This document shows positions 36,718 to 45,634 of a stretch of 64,000 nt of DNA, in pieces; position 1 is the stretch's first letter; the number at the start of each line of letters is the position of its first letter. This DNA is from Gluconacetobacter tumulicola. Its GTDB lineage: Bacteria > Pseudomonadota > Alphaproteobacteria > Acetobacterales > Acetobacteraceae. A program made the translations under genes and the position numbers. The stretch is taken from positions 62,001 through 126,000 of the forward strand of contig NZ_JABEQL010000010.1 of the NCBI RefSeq assembly GCF_014174215.1. The letters run 5' to 3'. The notes beneath the pieces were generated by a model. That model was not told the DNA's origin and did no database searches. It saw nothing but the letters and a program-made list of their open reading frames with translations.

Positions 36718-38376
36718 TTACGGCGCCGCGTTGGTCGCGAACAGGGCGGATATGGCGGTCGTTGCCTCATCCTGGATGCGGTGCAGATGATCGTCGCTGA
36801 CGAAGCTCTCGGCGTAGATCTTGTAGACATCCTCGGTGCCCGAGGGGCGGGCGGCGAACCAGCCATTGTCCGCCACCACTTTCAGCCCGCCGATTTCGGC
36901 GTCGTTGCCCGGCGCGCGGGTGAGCGTGGCGCGGATGGGTTCGCCGCCCAGCTCGTGCAGCCCGACCTGCTCGGGCGTCAGCGATTTCAGCAGCGCCTTC
37001 TGGGGCGCCGTGGCGGGGGCGTCGATCCGCGCGTAATAGGGCGTACCGAACTCGGCGGTCAGCCTGCGATAGGCGACGCCCGGATTATGGCCGGTACGGG
37101 CGGTGATCTCGGCAGCAAGCAGGCCAAGGATGATGCCGTCCTTGTCGGTGGTCCAGGCCGTGCCGTCCTTGCGCAGGAACGACGCGCCGGCGCTTTCCTC
37201 GCCCGCGAAGCCGAATCCCCCGTCGATCAGCCCATCTACGAACCATTTGAAACCCACGGGAACTTCGACCAGCCTGCGACCCAGCCGGGTGGTGACGCGG
37301 TCGATCAGGCTGCTGCTGACCACCGTCTTGCCGACGGCAGCCTGAGGGCTCCAGCCCGGACGGTTGGCGAACAGATAGTCGATGGCGGTGGCCAGATAAT
37401 GGTTCGGGTTCATCAGCCCGTCGGTGCCGGCGACGATGCCATGCCGGTCGGCGTCGGTATCGTTGGCGAAGGCCACATCGAAACGGCTGCCCAGTTCGAT
37501 CAGGCGTGCCATGGCATAGGGCGATGAGCAGTCCATGCGGATCTGCCCGTCCCAGTCGGCCGTCATGAACGAGAAGGTGGGGTCGACCACGGTGCTGACT
37601 ACCGTGGCGTTCAGGCGATAGTGCTCGATGATCGGCTGCCAGTAGGCGACGGCCGCCCCGCCCAGCGGGTCTATGCCGATCGCGACGTCGGAGGCGCGGA
37701 TGGCCTCCATGTCCAGCACGGCGCCCAGGTCCGCGACATAGGGGGTAATGTAGTCGTGCCGATGCACGCAGGCGGCGCGCAGCGCCTGTTCGTGCGGGAT
37801 GCGGCGCACGCCCGCCAGTCTGGCAGCGAGGAAATCATTGGCCGCGCGCTCGACGATCTTCGTGATGTTGGTATCGGCCGGCCCGCCATGGGGCGGGTTG
37901 TATTTATAGCCTCCGTCTTCCGGCGGATTGTGTGACGGGGTGATAACGACGCCGTCAGCCAGGCCGCTGCTGCGCCCCCGGTTGTAGGTCAGGATGGCGT
38001 GGGAGATCACCGGCGTCGGGGTGTAACCATCCTGCGCGTCGATGAAGGTTTCCACCCCGTTGGCGGCGAAGACTTCCAGCGCCGAGGCGAGGGCGGGTTT
38101 CGAGACCGCATGGGTGTCGATACCGATGAAAAGCGGTCCGTCGATGCCGGCCGAGGCCCGGTAGTCGCACACCGCCTGGCTGACGGCGAGGATATGGTCT
38201 TCGTTGAAGCTGGTATGGAATGGCGAGCCACGATGGCCGGAGGTGCCGAACGCGACGCGCTGCGCGGCAATGGCCGGATCGGGCTTCAGATCGTAGTAGG
38301 CCGCTGTCAGTTTCGCGACATCGATCAGACGCGAGAGCGGAACCGGTTTGCCGGCCAGCGGGTTGATCGTCACCAT
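36718..38376 (-). CDS. pgm: Phosphoglucomutase (alpha-D-glucose specific)
   Basis: Pgm interconverts glucose-1- and glucose-6-phosphate, feeding UDP-glucose for cellulose, other exopolysaccharides and glycogen. The 552-residue product has F-G-T-S-G-H-R-G near residue 40, the phosphoserine loop [12 protein letters not shown], the metal loop D-T-D-A-D-R-H-G, the G-E-E-S-A-G-A-S-F sugar-binding loop and the terminal R-P-S-G-T-E-D phosphate loop. The start M-V-T-I-N-P-L-A-G at 38376 has an AGGA-containing RBS; the frame extends to 38418. It is convergent with iaaA. Confidence 0.97.
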   Translation of the reverse strand: MVTINPLAGKPVPLSRLIDVAKLTAAYYDLKPDPAIAAQRVAFGTSGHRGSPFHTSFNEDHILAVSQAVCDYRASAGIDGPLFIGIDTHAVSKPALASALEVFAANGVETFIDAQDGYTPTPVISHAILTYNRGRSSGLADGVVITPSHNPPEDGGYKYNPPHGGPADTNITKIVERAANDFLAARLAGVRRIPHEQALRAACVHRHDYITPYVADLGAVLDMEAIRASDVAIGIDPLGGAAVAYWQPIIEHYRLNATVVSTVVDPTFSFMTADWDGQIRMDCSSPYAMARLIELGSRFDVAFANDTDADRHGIVAGTDGLMNPNHYLATAIDYLFANRPGWSPQAAVGKTVVSSSLIDRVTTRLGRRLVEVPVGFKWFVDGLIDGGFGFAGEESAGASFLRKDGTAWTTDKDGIILGLLAAEITARTGHNPGVAYRRLTAEFGTPYYARIDAPATAPQKALLKSLTPEQVGLHELGGEPIRATLTRAPGNDAEIGGLKVVADNGWFAARPSGTEDVYKIYAESFVSDDHLHRIQDEATTAISALFATNAAP

Positions 38377-38444
38377 TCCTGTGTTTCCTTCCCTGTGGGC
38401 GCTGTGCCTCCGTCCCATGCAGGCGTGGCATCATTATGGAGCGC

Positions 38445-38493
38445 GATCAAAACGCCTGCCGGAGCGCCGGGATGCGGTGCGTGACGGCAGGCG
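38445..38493 (-). terminator. Terminator downstream of the 38511-39176 gene
   Basis: Read on the minus strand, CGCCTGCCG and CGGCAGGCG (38485-38493 and 38453-38461) form a 9-bp stem with a 23-base loop, followed by TTTTGATC. It ends transcription of the periplasmic repeat protein before pgm. Confidence 0.6.
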
Positions 38494-38510
38494 CTGGAAA
38501 AAACGTGCGC

Positions 38511-39176
38511 TCAGTGGCCCGTGGGGGCGCCGGATGCGCCAGTGGTGCCCGTGCCCTCATGCACGGTGGTCGACGGCGTGACGATGCGGTTCAGGACTTC
38601 GAACGACACGGCGTCCATCGTCGTCACGTCGACAGTGTCGCCCACCTTCAGGGTCGGCAGCAGGGCCTGCATGGCCTTGGTGTGGACGGTGATCGTCTGG
38701 GTGGCATCGGCCGGGCCAATGGTCGTGACGACGTTATGCGCCGCATCGACCGCCGCAATGCGCACCCGCTTGCGGCGGAAGGAGACCATCATGCCATGGG
38801 GGTGGCGGTTGGTCACGCCATGCGCCGAGGTCACGGTCGATTCCGGCGGGGGCGCGTCGGCGGGCACGACGTCGGCGCCGATGGTCTGGAAGAAACGGAT
38901 ATTGATCCGGTCGCCCGGCTGGATATGGGGAAGGTTGTGCACCGAGCGGGGCATATCGACCGTAATCAGCCCGCCATCGGCATCGCGCAGCAGGACCTCG
39001 CCCGAGGCCGGGTCGATTGTCTCCACCGTTGCCTGGGTGACCTGGTTGCCGGTGATGACCGAGGCCTGGGCATGGGCGCGCAGTGGCATGGCCAGCGCCA
39101 GGGCTGCGACGGGCAGCAGCCGCGCTGACCGCGACAGGCGGTCGAGGAGGTGACGCGTGTTTCGGGGTGCCATCAT
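38511..39176 (-). CDS. Periplasmic protein with two related beta repeats, function unknown
   Basis: The 221-residue product has a signal peptide ending near A-H-A-Q (about residue 36). I do not recognise the family. Two segments have the same layout: T-V-E-T-I-D-P-A-S-G-E-V-L-L-R-D then I-Q-P-G-D-R-I-N-I-R, and R-I-A-A-V-D-A-A-H-N-V-V-T-T then L-K-V-G-D-T-V-D-V-T-T. Each looks like a small beta-barrel unit with a G-D turn. A Ser/Thr/Gly-rich tail follows. An ATG three bases in (39173) is an alternative start. It is divergent from the Spx/ArsC-like gene. Confidence 0.7.
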   Translation of the reverse strand: MMAPRNTRHLLDRLSRSARLLPVAALALAMPLRAHAQASVITGNQVTQATVETIDPASGEVLLRDADGGLITVDMPRSVHNLPHIQPGDRINIRFFQTIGADVVPADAPPPESTVTSAHGVTNRHPHGMMVSFRRKRVRIAAVDAAHNVVTTIGPADATQTITVHTKAMQALLPTLKVGDTVDVTTMDAVSFEVLNRIVTPSTTVHEGTGTTGASGAPTGH

Positions 39177-39323
39177 GTCTGTTCCTGCTCTCTCATCCGA
39201 TTTGGCGCGGCTTTGAAAGTGATATTAAGAGACTGTTTTCAAAGTGTCGATGCCGGGCAGGCGCGGTCCGCCACGACCAGCGGCAGCCGGCCCGGTTCCG
39301 GTGGGATGGAGAGGGAAGGCGGC

Positions 39324-39674
39324 ATGGTACGCTCGGTCACGATTTACGGTATCAAATCATGCGACACGATGAAGAAAGCGCGGGCTTGGCTGGATGCGCA
39401 TGGCGTGGCCTACGCATTCCATGACTACAAGGCCGGCGGCATTGCGCGCCCGGTAATCGAAGGCTGGGTCCGGCAGGTCGGGTGGGAGGTCCTGCTGAAC
39501 CGTTCCGGCACTACCTTCCGCAAGCTGCCCGATTCCGACAAGGCCGATCTGAACGAGGCACGAGCCGTCGCACTGATGCTGGCCCAGCCTTCCATGATCA
39601 AGCGGCCGGTGCTGGATGTGGACGGCGCGCTGACCGTGGGGTTCAAGCCCGAAGCCTACGCCGCCCTTTTTTGA
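39324..39674 (+). CDS. Spx/ArsC-family (YffB-like) thioredoxin-fold protein
   Basis: A 116-residue protein of the arsenate reductase-related YffB group. It starts M-V-R-S-V-T-I-Y-G-I-K-S-C-D-T-M-K-K-A-R-A-W, with the single Cys13 of this family and no second redox Cys, so it is probably not a true arsenate reductase. Residues L-N-R-S-G-T-T-F-R and I-K-R-P-V-L follow. The ATG at 39324 has a GAGGGAAGG RBS. It is convergent with copZ, with only five bases between the stops. Confidence 0.85.
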   Translation: MVRSVTIYGIKSCDTMKKARAWLDAHGVAYAFHDYKAGGIARPVIEGWVRQVGWEVLLNRSGTTFRKLPDSDKADLNEARAVALMLAQPSMIKRPVLDVDGALTVGFKPEAYAALF

Positions 39675-39679
39675 GAAAA

Positions 39680-39889
39680 TCAGGCTGCGATTTCGAACCC
39701 GGCGTCCTCGACGGCCATGCGCAGGGCAGCGGGTGAGGTGAAGGCCGGGTCGTAGCTGATCTTGGCGCGGCGGGGTTCCAGCGTGACATCGGCGGCGCTG
39801 ACGCCGTCGGTCCGTTCCAGTGCGTTTTTTACCGACGTGACGCAGCCATTGCAGGTCATGCCCGTGATGTTCAGCGTAAGCGTTTCCAT
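39680..39889 (-). CDS. copZ: Copper chaperone, heavy-metal-associated domain
   Basis: A 69-residue single-domain protein with the metal-binding M-T-C-N-G-C motif (Cys13, Cys16) on a ferredoxin-like fold. Such proteins carry Cu(I) to CopA. It starts about 47 bases downstream of copA on the same strand, so the two form a copper-efflux unit. I see no CueR-type regulator gene in the window. Confidence 0.9.
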   Translation of the reverse strand: METLTLNITGMTCNGCVTSVKNALERTDGVSAADVTLEPRRAKISYDPAFTSPAALRMAVEDAGFEIAA

Positions 39890-39936
39890 TGTCCTGTCTC
39901 CTTAATATGTTATATGGGGCGGGGTCGCCATGTCTT

Positions 39937-42348
39937 TCAGCTATGCGCGGGCCCGGGTTGGCGCAAGGACGGCTTCCAGCGATTGAGCAGCAGGGCGTTC
40001 GAGACCACCGAGACCGAACTGGCGGCCATCGCGGCCCCTGCCAGAGCCGGGTCCAGCCAGCCTAGTGCCGCCAGCGGAATGCCGATGACGTTGTAGACGA
40101 ACGCGAAGAACAGATTCTGCCGCACCTTGGCCAACGTCGCGTGGGAGAGGTCCATCGCGTCGACCAGCCCCCGCAGTTCACCGCGCATCAGCACCACGTC
40201 GGCGGTCTCCAGCGCGATGTCCGACCCGCTGCCCATGGCAATGCCGATATCCGCCGCCGCCAGCGCCGGGGCGTCATTGATGCCGTCGCCTACCATTCCC
40301 ACAAGCTGCCCCGGCGCGCGGCGGCGCGCGATCTCCTGCGCCTTGCCCTCGGGCAGCACACCGGCGATCACGTCATCCAGCCCCAGCCGGCTGGCTACGG
40401 CAGCAGCAGTGCGGGGATTGTCGCCGGTCAGCATCACCAGGCGAATGCCGCGTGCGCGTAGCGCGGCCAGGCTTTCGGCGGCATCGGGCCGGATCTGGTC
40501 CGCAAGCGCGATATGACCCAGCAGACTGGTCTCGCGCGCGACGCCGATCACCGTCTTCCCCTCCTGTTCCAGTCGCTCGACGGTGGCACTGTCGGGATCA
40601 CAGCCAGCTTCCGACAGGAAACGGGCCGAGCCCAGGCGCAAGGTACCGCCGGACGCCTCCCCGCTCTCGCCTTCGATGCCACGGCCGGGCAGGGCACGAA
40701 CCGCGCGGACCGGGGCCGGGACGGCACCGGCGGCAAGGGCATGGGCAACGATGGCCCGCGCCAGCGGATGTTCGGAATTCTCTTCCAGCGCCAGTGCGGC
40801 AGAGAGCAAGGCCGCGACGGGCACGCCGGGGGCCGGCACGATGTCGGTCACGCCCGGTTGGCCCTCGGTCAGGGTGCCGGTCTTGTCCAGCACCAGGGTG
40901 GTGATCCTGTGGACGCGTTCCAGCGCCTCGGCATTGCGGAACAGCAGCCCGGCCCGTGCGCCCAGGCCGGTTCCGACCATGATCGCCGTCGGCGTCGCCA
41001 GCCCCAGCGCACAGGGGCAGGCGATGACCAGGACGGCGATCGTGCCGGTCAGCGCGCCGCCGGGGTGCCCGGTCAGCACCCAGCCGGCGATGAAGGTGAT
41101 GGTGGCGACAACCAGTACCGCCGGCACGAAGACGGAAGAAACCCGGTCCACCAGATGCTGCACCGGGTCCTTGCTGCCCTGGGCCTGCTGCACCATGCGG
41201 ACAATGCGCGACAGGGTCGTGTCTGCTCCCACGCGCCGGGCGCGGACATGCAACACGCCGTCGCGGTTGATGGTGGCGCCCGAGACCGGATCGTTGACGC
41301 CCTTGGCCACGGGGACGGGTTCGCCAGTCAGCATCGATTCGTCGATGTCCGACCGCCCATCCAGGATCGTGCCGTCCACGGGGATGCTCTCGCCGGGACG
41401 GACCACGAACACATCGCCCACGCGCAGGCTCTCCACCGGTCGGTCTTCGACGGCACCGTCCACCACGACATGCGCGATCTGCGGTTGCAGGCGCATCAGC
41501 CGTTCGACCCCTTCGCGCGTGCGGTGGCGGGCCCGGCTTTCCATCAGGCGGCCCAGCAGGACCAGGGTGATGACAGTGGCGCCCGATTCAAAATAGAACG
41601 GCCCGGACAGGCCCAGCAGCAAGGTCGCGGTGCTGGACAGCCACGCGACGCTGGTACCCAGCACCACCAGCACATCCATGTTGGCACCGCCGCCGCGCAA
41701 CGCGTTCCACGCCTGGCGATAGAACGACCGGCCGCAGATGAACTGTACCAGCGTGGCCAGCAGCCATTGCACCCACATCGGCAACAGGTCGGGCCAGCCG
41801 GCTGCCATCGTCACCATGCCGGCCAATAGCGGCAGGGTGAGGACGAGTGACAGCGCGAAAAGCCCCACCTGCCGCCACCAGGCGGTGCGCCTGCGGGCTG
41901 GATCGTCCTGGGCCACATCGTTGGAGTCGCGGGGCAGGGCGGCGCTGTAACCGGCCTTTTCCACCTGTCGGATCAGGGTGGGCGGATCGGCCAGGCCGGG
42001 CAGATAATCGATCTCCGCCCGCTCGCCGGCAAAACTGATCTGCGCCGTGACCCCCGGCAGGCGGTTCAGCACCTTCTCGATGCGGGTGGCGCAGGCGGCG
42101 CAGCTCATGCCCGCGATCGCCAGGGCGATATGGCGGGTCGGTACGTCGAAACCCGCCTTGCGGATCGTGCCAACAATCGCATCGACCGGCGTGGTCTGGT
42201 CCGCACGCTCCACCGTGGCGGTCGCGGCAGCGAAATTGACCGACGCGGTGACCCCCGGCAGGCGATTCAGCACCTTCTCGATGCGCGCGGCGCAGGCGGC
42301 GCAGGTCATGCCTTCCAGCGGAAGGGTGAGGGGTTGCGCGGATGTCAT
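39937..42348 (-). CDS. copA: Cu(I)-exporting P-type ATPase with two metal-binding domains
   Basis: An 803-residue P1B-type ATPase exporting Cu(I) from the cytoplasm. Two N-terminal HMA domains carry CxxC motifs (Cys16/19 and Cys83/86). Membrane helices follow, with the transport motif C-P-C (444-446), the phosphorylation site Asp488-K-T-G-T, the T-G-E actuator loop near 341-343 and the G-D-G-x-N-D hinge. The two HMA domains are strikingly alike at DNA level (see the repeat entry). It is transcribed towards copZ. Confidence 0.97.
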   Translation of the reverse strand: MTSAQPLTLPLEGMTCAACAARIEKVLNRLPGVTASVNFAAATATVERADQTTPVDAIVGTIRKAGFDVPTRHIALAIAGMSCAACATRIEKVLNRLPGVTAQISFAGERAEIDYLPGLADPPTLIRQVEKAGYSAALPRDSNDVAQDDPARRRTAWWRQVGLFALSLVLTLPLLAGMVTMAAGWPDLLPMWVQWLLATLVQFICGRSFYRQAWNALRGGGANMDVLVVLGTSVAWLSSTATLLLGLSGPFYFESGATVITLVLLGRLMESRARHRTREGVERLMRLQPQIAHVVVDGAVEDRPVESLRVGDVFVVRPGESIPVDGTILDGRSDIDESMLTGEPVPVAKGVNDPVSGATINRDGVLHVRARRVGADTTLSRIVRMVQQAQGSKDPVQHLVDRVSSVFVPAVLVVATITFIAGWVLTGHPGGALTGTIAVLVIACPCALGLATPTAIMVGTGLGARAGLLFRNAEALERVHRITTLVLDKTGTLTEGQPGVTDIVPAPGVPVAALLSAALALEENSEHPLARAIVAHALAAGAVPAPVRAVRALPGRGIEGESGEASGGTLRLGSARFLSEAGCDPDSATVERLEQEGKTVIGVARETSLLGHIALADQIRPDAAESLAALRARGIRLVMLTGDNPRTAAAVASRLGLDDVIAGVLPEGKAQEIARRRAPGQLVGMVGDGINDAPALAAADIGIAMGSGSDIALETADVVLMRGELRGLVDAMDLSHATLAKVRQNLFFAFVYNVIGIPLAALGWLDPALAGAAMAASSVSVVSNALLLNRWKPSLRQPGPAHS
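42047..42312 (-). repeat. Direct repeat encoding the two HMA domains of CopA
   Basis: Segments 42047-42111 and 42248-42312 match at 61 of 65 bases by direct comparison, with an exact 201-base (67-codon) offset. Both encode the CxxC helix of an HMA domain. This suggests a recent in-frame tandem duplication or ongoing gene conversion. Confidence 0.85.
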
Positions 42349-42440
42349 GGGCGCGATGCGGCCTCCTGTCCATGCGCCCGCCCATGGACGGATGCCATGT
42401 AAAAGGTGTGGCGCCAGACAGGTCCCGTCAACCGGCTCTT

Positions 42441-43980
42441 TTAATCGACCGGGGTAGCCCGGGATTCATCCACGAAAGTCTCGGTCGCGTCGTCGATGGC
42501 GCGGCTGCGGCGCCCGGCCGGGTTGTGGACATACAGCGCCTTGCGGTCGACCTTATCCTCGGCCTCGGGTTGCAGAGGCATTTCATAGCGCGGCTTGCGT
42601 CGATGATCGGCCAGTTGCAGCTTGGGATTGAAGACCGAATTGAACTTCCAGATCATGGTCAGGAAGTTCGTCTGCCCGCGCAGCGCCAAGCGGAGCGCGA
42701 GGCCCATCGTGTCCTTGATCGCGTTCCAGCCCAGATGTTTCTGGTTGAGCACCTGCTGGGTCTTGACCAGTTCCTCGTAGAATTCCTCCAGCTTCAGGGT
42801 GGTGGGCAGCACCGCATGCTGAATGTCGAACAGGCGATAGTCCCGCGTCGTCAACCGCCGGGCCTCGCGGTGCCAGATCTCGGTGCCCGGATAGGGTGTG
42901 GCGACCGAGATGTTCACGATGTCCGGGATCTCCAGGCACCATTGGCGGATGACCTCGAAGCGCTTCAGGTCCCATGACGGATCGGCGATGATGTTGATCG
43001 CGACGATCAGGCCCAGCGAGCGGGCGAATTCCAGGGCTTCGAAATTCCGGTCCTGCAACACGCGCTTGCGGAAATGCTTCAGCCCCTCCTCGTCCACCGC
43101 CTCCATGCCGATAAAGATGTAGCTCAGTCCCAGTTCCTTCCAGAACCGGAAGACCTCCTTGTTGCGCGGCAGCACGTCGGCGCTGGTTTCCAGATAATAT
43201 TCCTTGCGGATGCCGCGCCGCTTGATCTCCTCGCCGATCGCCATTCCATGTTCGGCATGGACAAAGGCCACGTCGTCGACGATGAAGATGCCCGGTTCGC
43301 GGATTGCCTCCAGTTCGTCGGCAATCACGCTCGGGCTGGCCGTGCGGTAGGACCGCCCGTAGAAGGTCCAGGCACTGCAGAACGTGCAGTCCCACGGGCA
43401 GCCGCGCGCGAATTCGATCAAGGCCGCCGGGTCGAGCGTGCCGATGAAATATTTGCGGCGATGGCGCAGCAGGTCGCGCGCCGGTCGGATCGTGTCCAGC
43501 GACGGGACGAAGATCGGCGGCGGCCCTTCGCCTGTCAATGTCACCACGCCCGGGACGGTGGTGATGTCGCCGCCTTCCTGCCGTGCGTCCAGCAACTGCC
43601 CGACGGTGGCGTCACCTTCGCCCTTCAGGATGCAGTCGATCGCGCCCTCGGCCAGTTCCAGGATGTCGCGGGCGATGAACGAGACCGAATGGCCGCCGAC
43701 GAACAGGAAAACGGTCGGCATGCGCGCGCGTCCCACGGCACAGATCGACAATCTCCGGCACGTTGGCCAGATAGTTTCCGGAAAAACAGACAGCGTGGGG
43801 CCGGAAATCCTCGATCATGCGCCAATAGTCGCGGTGGGTTTCCACCTGCAGATCAATGATCTTCACTTCGTGCCCGGCCTGTCGGGCCGCGCCTGCCACC
43901 AGCTCCAGGCCCAGCGGCTCCAGTCGCAGGAAGACCTTGGTGTACATCAGCGCGCTGGGATGGACGGCGAGTATTCTCAT
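42441..43980 (-). pseudogene. hpnR: Hopanoid C-3 methylase-like B12-binding radical SAM protein, split by a frameshift
   Basis: The product would be a 512-residue cobalamin-dependent radical SAM enzyme. The N-terminal part (from the ATG at 43980, GAGGTG RBS) reads M-R-I-L-A-V-H-P-S-A-L-M-Y-T-K and is a B12-binding domain up to V-P-E-I-V-D-L-C-R. The radical SAM part, in another frame, continues with R-A-R-M-P-T-V-F-L-F-V-G-G-H and has the cluster motif C-P-W-D-C-T-F-C. The frames join if one base is removed within 43722-43734 (a CCC run beside a GC repeat). The span of 1540 bases is three times 513 plus one, as expected for one extra base. It resembles HpnR, which makes the 3-methylhopanoids known from acetic acid bacteria. 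A sequencing error is possible. Confidence 0.75.
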
Positions 43981-44423
43981 TCTGACACCTCGCTTTTCGC
44001 CACCTGAGCATGGCGGAATGACGTGGCGGCCATGCCGAAAGGATACGGCGGCTCGCTTGGGCAATGGCTTGTCGTGGGCCCCAATATTTTTTTCAGAAGG
44101 AGCTGGGTCCGTCATCCGAATTGTGGGTAATGACACCTATGCATGCAGGGGGATGACCCCCATCCCGTGGTAGGCCGAACCCGATTATTGCTGGATTTCT
44201 GGGGGGATGCGGTTGGATATTGTTGCACAATCGACAGGTTGGCGATGAATTCATGAAGACGTGAACGAGCCATGCCATTCTGTCATGCACCCGGCGCCCT
44301 ATCGCGGGCGGACGATCCATGGCAAGCTAATTGGAAACAAAGTGTCCCGATATCGTTCCGTTCAGGCGGTATCGGGCGCGAATCACGGTATGGACGGCTC
44401 CGAAAAGGGCTGCGGCGGTCGGA
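43981..44423. other. 443-base divergent intergenic region
   Basis: This separates the hpnR-like gene from a small lipoprotein gene. No convincing gene is seen. A perfect 13-base inverted repeat, ATTGT-TGC-ACAAT (44219-44231), could be an operator; no clear promoter hexamers flank it. Confidence 0.4.
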
Positions 44424-44720
44424 ATGAAGCATAAGAACGGAACGGCTTTTGGTTGGGTTGCCGGTGCCGCGATCCTCCTGGCGGGGTGTTCGTCGGAAAT
44501 CGGGCGTCGCCCCACGGATACCGACATCTCCTGCCTGCGGGCCCAGATGAGCGCCGAGTTGAAGCTGAGCTTCCCGCTGGCGGCCAATACCTGCCAGCGC
44601 ATGACGGACCATAATTTCGTCATCGGCACGAAGAACCCGAAGCCCGTGCCGCTGAACCTGCGTGGCGCCCCGGACCTGCAGGCCCTGGCCGATCAGTACG
44701 GCTACAGCTACACCCGCTGA
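44424..44720 (+). CDS. Small lipoprotein, function unknown
   Basis: A 98-residue protein starting M-K-H-K-N-G-T-A-F-G with a lipobox ending at Cys22 (L-L-A-G-C). The ATG at 44424 gives the shortest form that keeps the signal; the frame extends to 44331. The mature part has two more cysteines (in I-S-C-L-R-A and N-T-C-Q-R-M) and ends D-Q-Y-G-Y-S-Y-T-R. I do not recognise the family. A GC-rich hairpin follows. Confidence 0.65.
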   Translation: MKHKNGTAFGWVAGAAILLAGCSSEIGRRPTDTDISCLRAQMSAELKLSFPLAANTCQRMTDHNFVIGTKNPKPVPLNLRGAPDLQALADQYGYSYTR

Positions 44721-44742
44721 CGCCCCACGGTTTCGGAAGAAG

Positions 44743-44761
44743 CCGCCCCCTGCGGGGGCGG
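44743..44761 (+). terminator. GC-rich hairpin after the lipoprotein gene
   Basis: CCGCCCCC (44743-44750), TGC, GGGGGCGG (44754-44761), about 22 bases after the stop codon. There is no U-tract. Confidence 0.45.
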
Positions 44762-45060
44762 GTCGTTGCCCCTTATGGATATGATAGTAGCGACTGTGCG
44801 TTCCTGACGCCGATCGCCCCTTCCGCGCCCGAACGGCGCCCCCCAGACAATGCGTGCGCCGAGAGCGCAAGATGCCCGCCGGTCCGGCGGCAGAAATCTC
44901 CCGCATCGCGATCCTGAAAACAGCCTGGTCGGGCGGCTTTGCCTGCCCGCTGGCCAAGTGTGCCGCGATTGTTTCCGGTATCGGGCGCCCGTCATCCATT
45001 CAGCTGATGGCAGCGTTGTCCGGATGTTTTGAAAACAACGTGTGATCTATGTGTAATCAA

Positions 45061-45119
45061 TTGACATGTCGCAAAATGTTGTATTATGAAATACGCACTA
45101 TTTTATGTTGTGAAATATA
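45061..45119 (+). promoter_or_regulatory. Candidate promoter and operator of two small genes
   Basis: A perfect TTGACA (45061-45066) is followed by TATTAT (45082-45087, 15-base spacer) or TTATGA (45084-45089, 17-base spacer). Over the -10 lies the inverted repeat GTATT-ATGA-AATAC (45081-45094), and TATTT/AAATA arms flank TATGTTGTG at about 45099-45117. A repressor site is plausible. Confidence 0.45.
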
Positions 45120-45209
45120 GGATGCTGCGGACATGATGAAACGGATCTGGATCGGGGAGCGATGTCCCGAGGACTGTAGCGGCCCCGCCTGAGGGCCGCC
45201 GGTCACGTC

Positions 45210-45464
45210 ATGAAGCAGGCCGGAACAAGCCGGCACATCAAGGTTCAGGGGCATTCCGCCATGCTGAGTTCCACGATCATCGAAGTCGACGGCATTTTCG
45301 TCGGCGCCGCCATCCTGGTGGATGGTTTCAACGCGCGGCGTTTCTACGCGGCCCATGACAAGGTCCGTTCCCTACATAACGAGACCTCGCCGGACCTCGC
45401 GGTGCTGTTACGGACAGTGACCCGGCAGTTCCGCGCGGGTCAGGGCGGCCCGGCGGCCGCATGA
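45210..45464 (+). CDS. Small protein, function unknown
   Basis: An 84-residue frame downstream of an AT-rich promoter-like patch. An in-frame ATG at 45261 would give 67 residues starting M-L-S-S-T-I-I-E-V-D-G and may be the true start. The sequence has a strand-rich first half (T-I-I-E-V-D-G-I-F-V-G-A-A-I-L) and an Ala/Gly-rich tail. Its stop overlaps the start of the next small gene (ATGA). I do not recognise a family; the overlap and upstream signals support it being real. Confidence 0.5.
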   Translation: MKQAGTSRHIKVQGHSAMLSSTIIEVDGIFVGAAILVDGFNARRFYAAHDKVRSLHNETSPDLAVLLRTVTRQFRAGQGGPAAA

Positions 45465-45634
45465 GCGACCATTGCGACCGGGTGGTGCTTCCGTCCGAAT
45501 CCTGCGGGGCAGGGGGCGAGAATGCCCTTGTCGTCGTTCTGCTCTGCGTCGGCATCCTGGCGGTCCTGGCCGGGGCAGGGGCCATGGATATGTCGACGCT
45601 TTCGGAGGCGACGGCGGTTCTGTTCACCTCCTGA
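45461..45634 (+). CDS. Small single-pass membrane protein, function unknown
   Basis: A 57-residue frame starting M-S-D-H-C-D-R-V-V-L, overlapping the preceding small gene by four bases (ATGA). It has one clear hydrophobic helix at about residues 22-41 (A-L-V-V-V-L-L-C-V-G-I-L-A-V-L-A-G), an acidic N-terminus with two Cys, and a short tail. It overlaps the 3' end of the antiporter gene on the opposite strand by 11 bases. No family recognised. Confidence 0.5.
   Translation: MSDHCDRVVLPSESCGAGGENALVVVLLCVGILAVLAGAGAMDMSTLSEATAVLFTS

Larger units (their letters stand above)
44721..45209. other. 489-base intergenic region with an AT-rich patch
   Basis: The first part holds a GC-rich hairpin and no gene I can support. 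From about 45030 to 45120 the composition turns AT-rich against a GC-rich background and carries promoter-like and palindromic sequences (separate entry). Confidence 0.5.

Noticed and set aside
39324-39674. Arsenate reductase ArsC
   Set aside because: The family fold is right but the YffB-type N-terminus with a single Cys and no ars genes nearby argues against arsenate reduction.
40513-41829. Plus-strand open frame of 438 codons opposite copA
   Set aside because: Antisense to an intact P-type ATPase; the composition (Gly/Gln/His/Arg-rich) is a codon-bias artefact.
42441-44136. Two separate genes instead of one split hpnR-like gene
   Set aside because: The N-terminal frame ends in non-conserved sequence just where the C-terminal frame becomes conserved, the joined length is one base off a multiple of three, and each half alone lacks a needed domain.
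44093-44320. 75-codon minus-strand open frame in the intergenic region
   Set aside because: No RBS, no recognisable motif and unusual composition; treated as chance.
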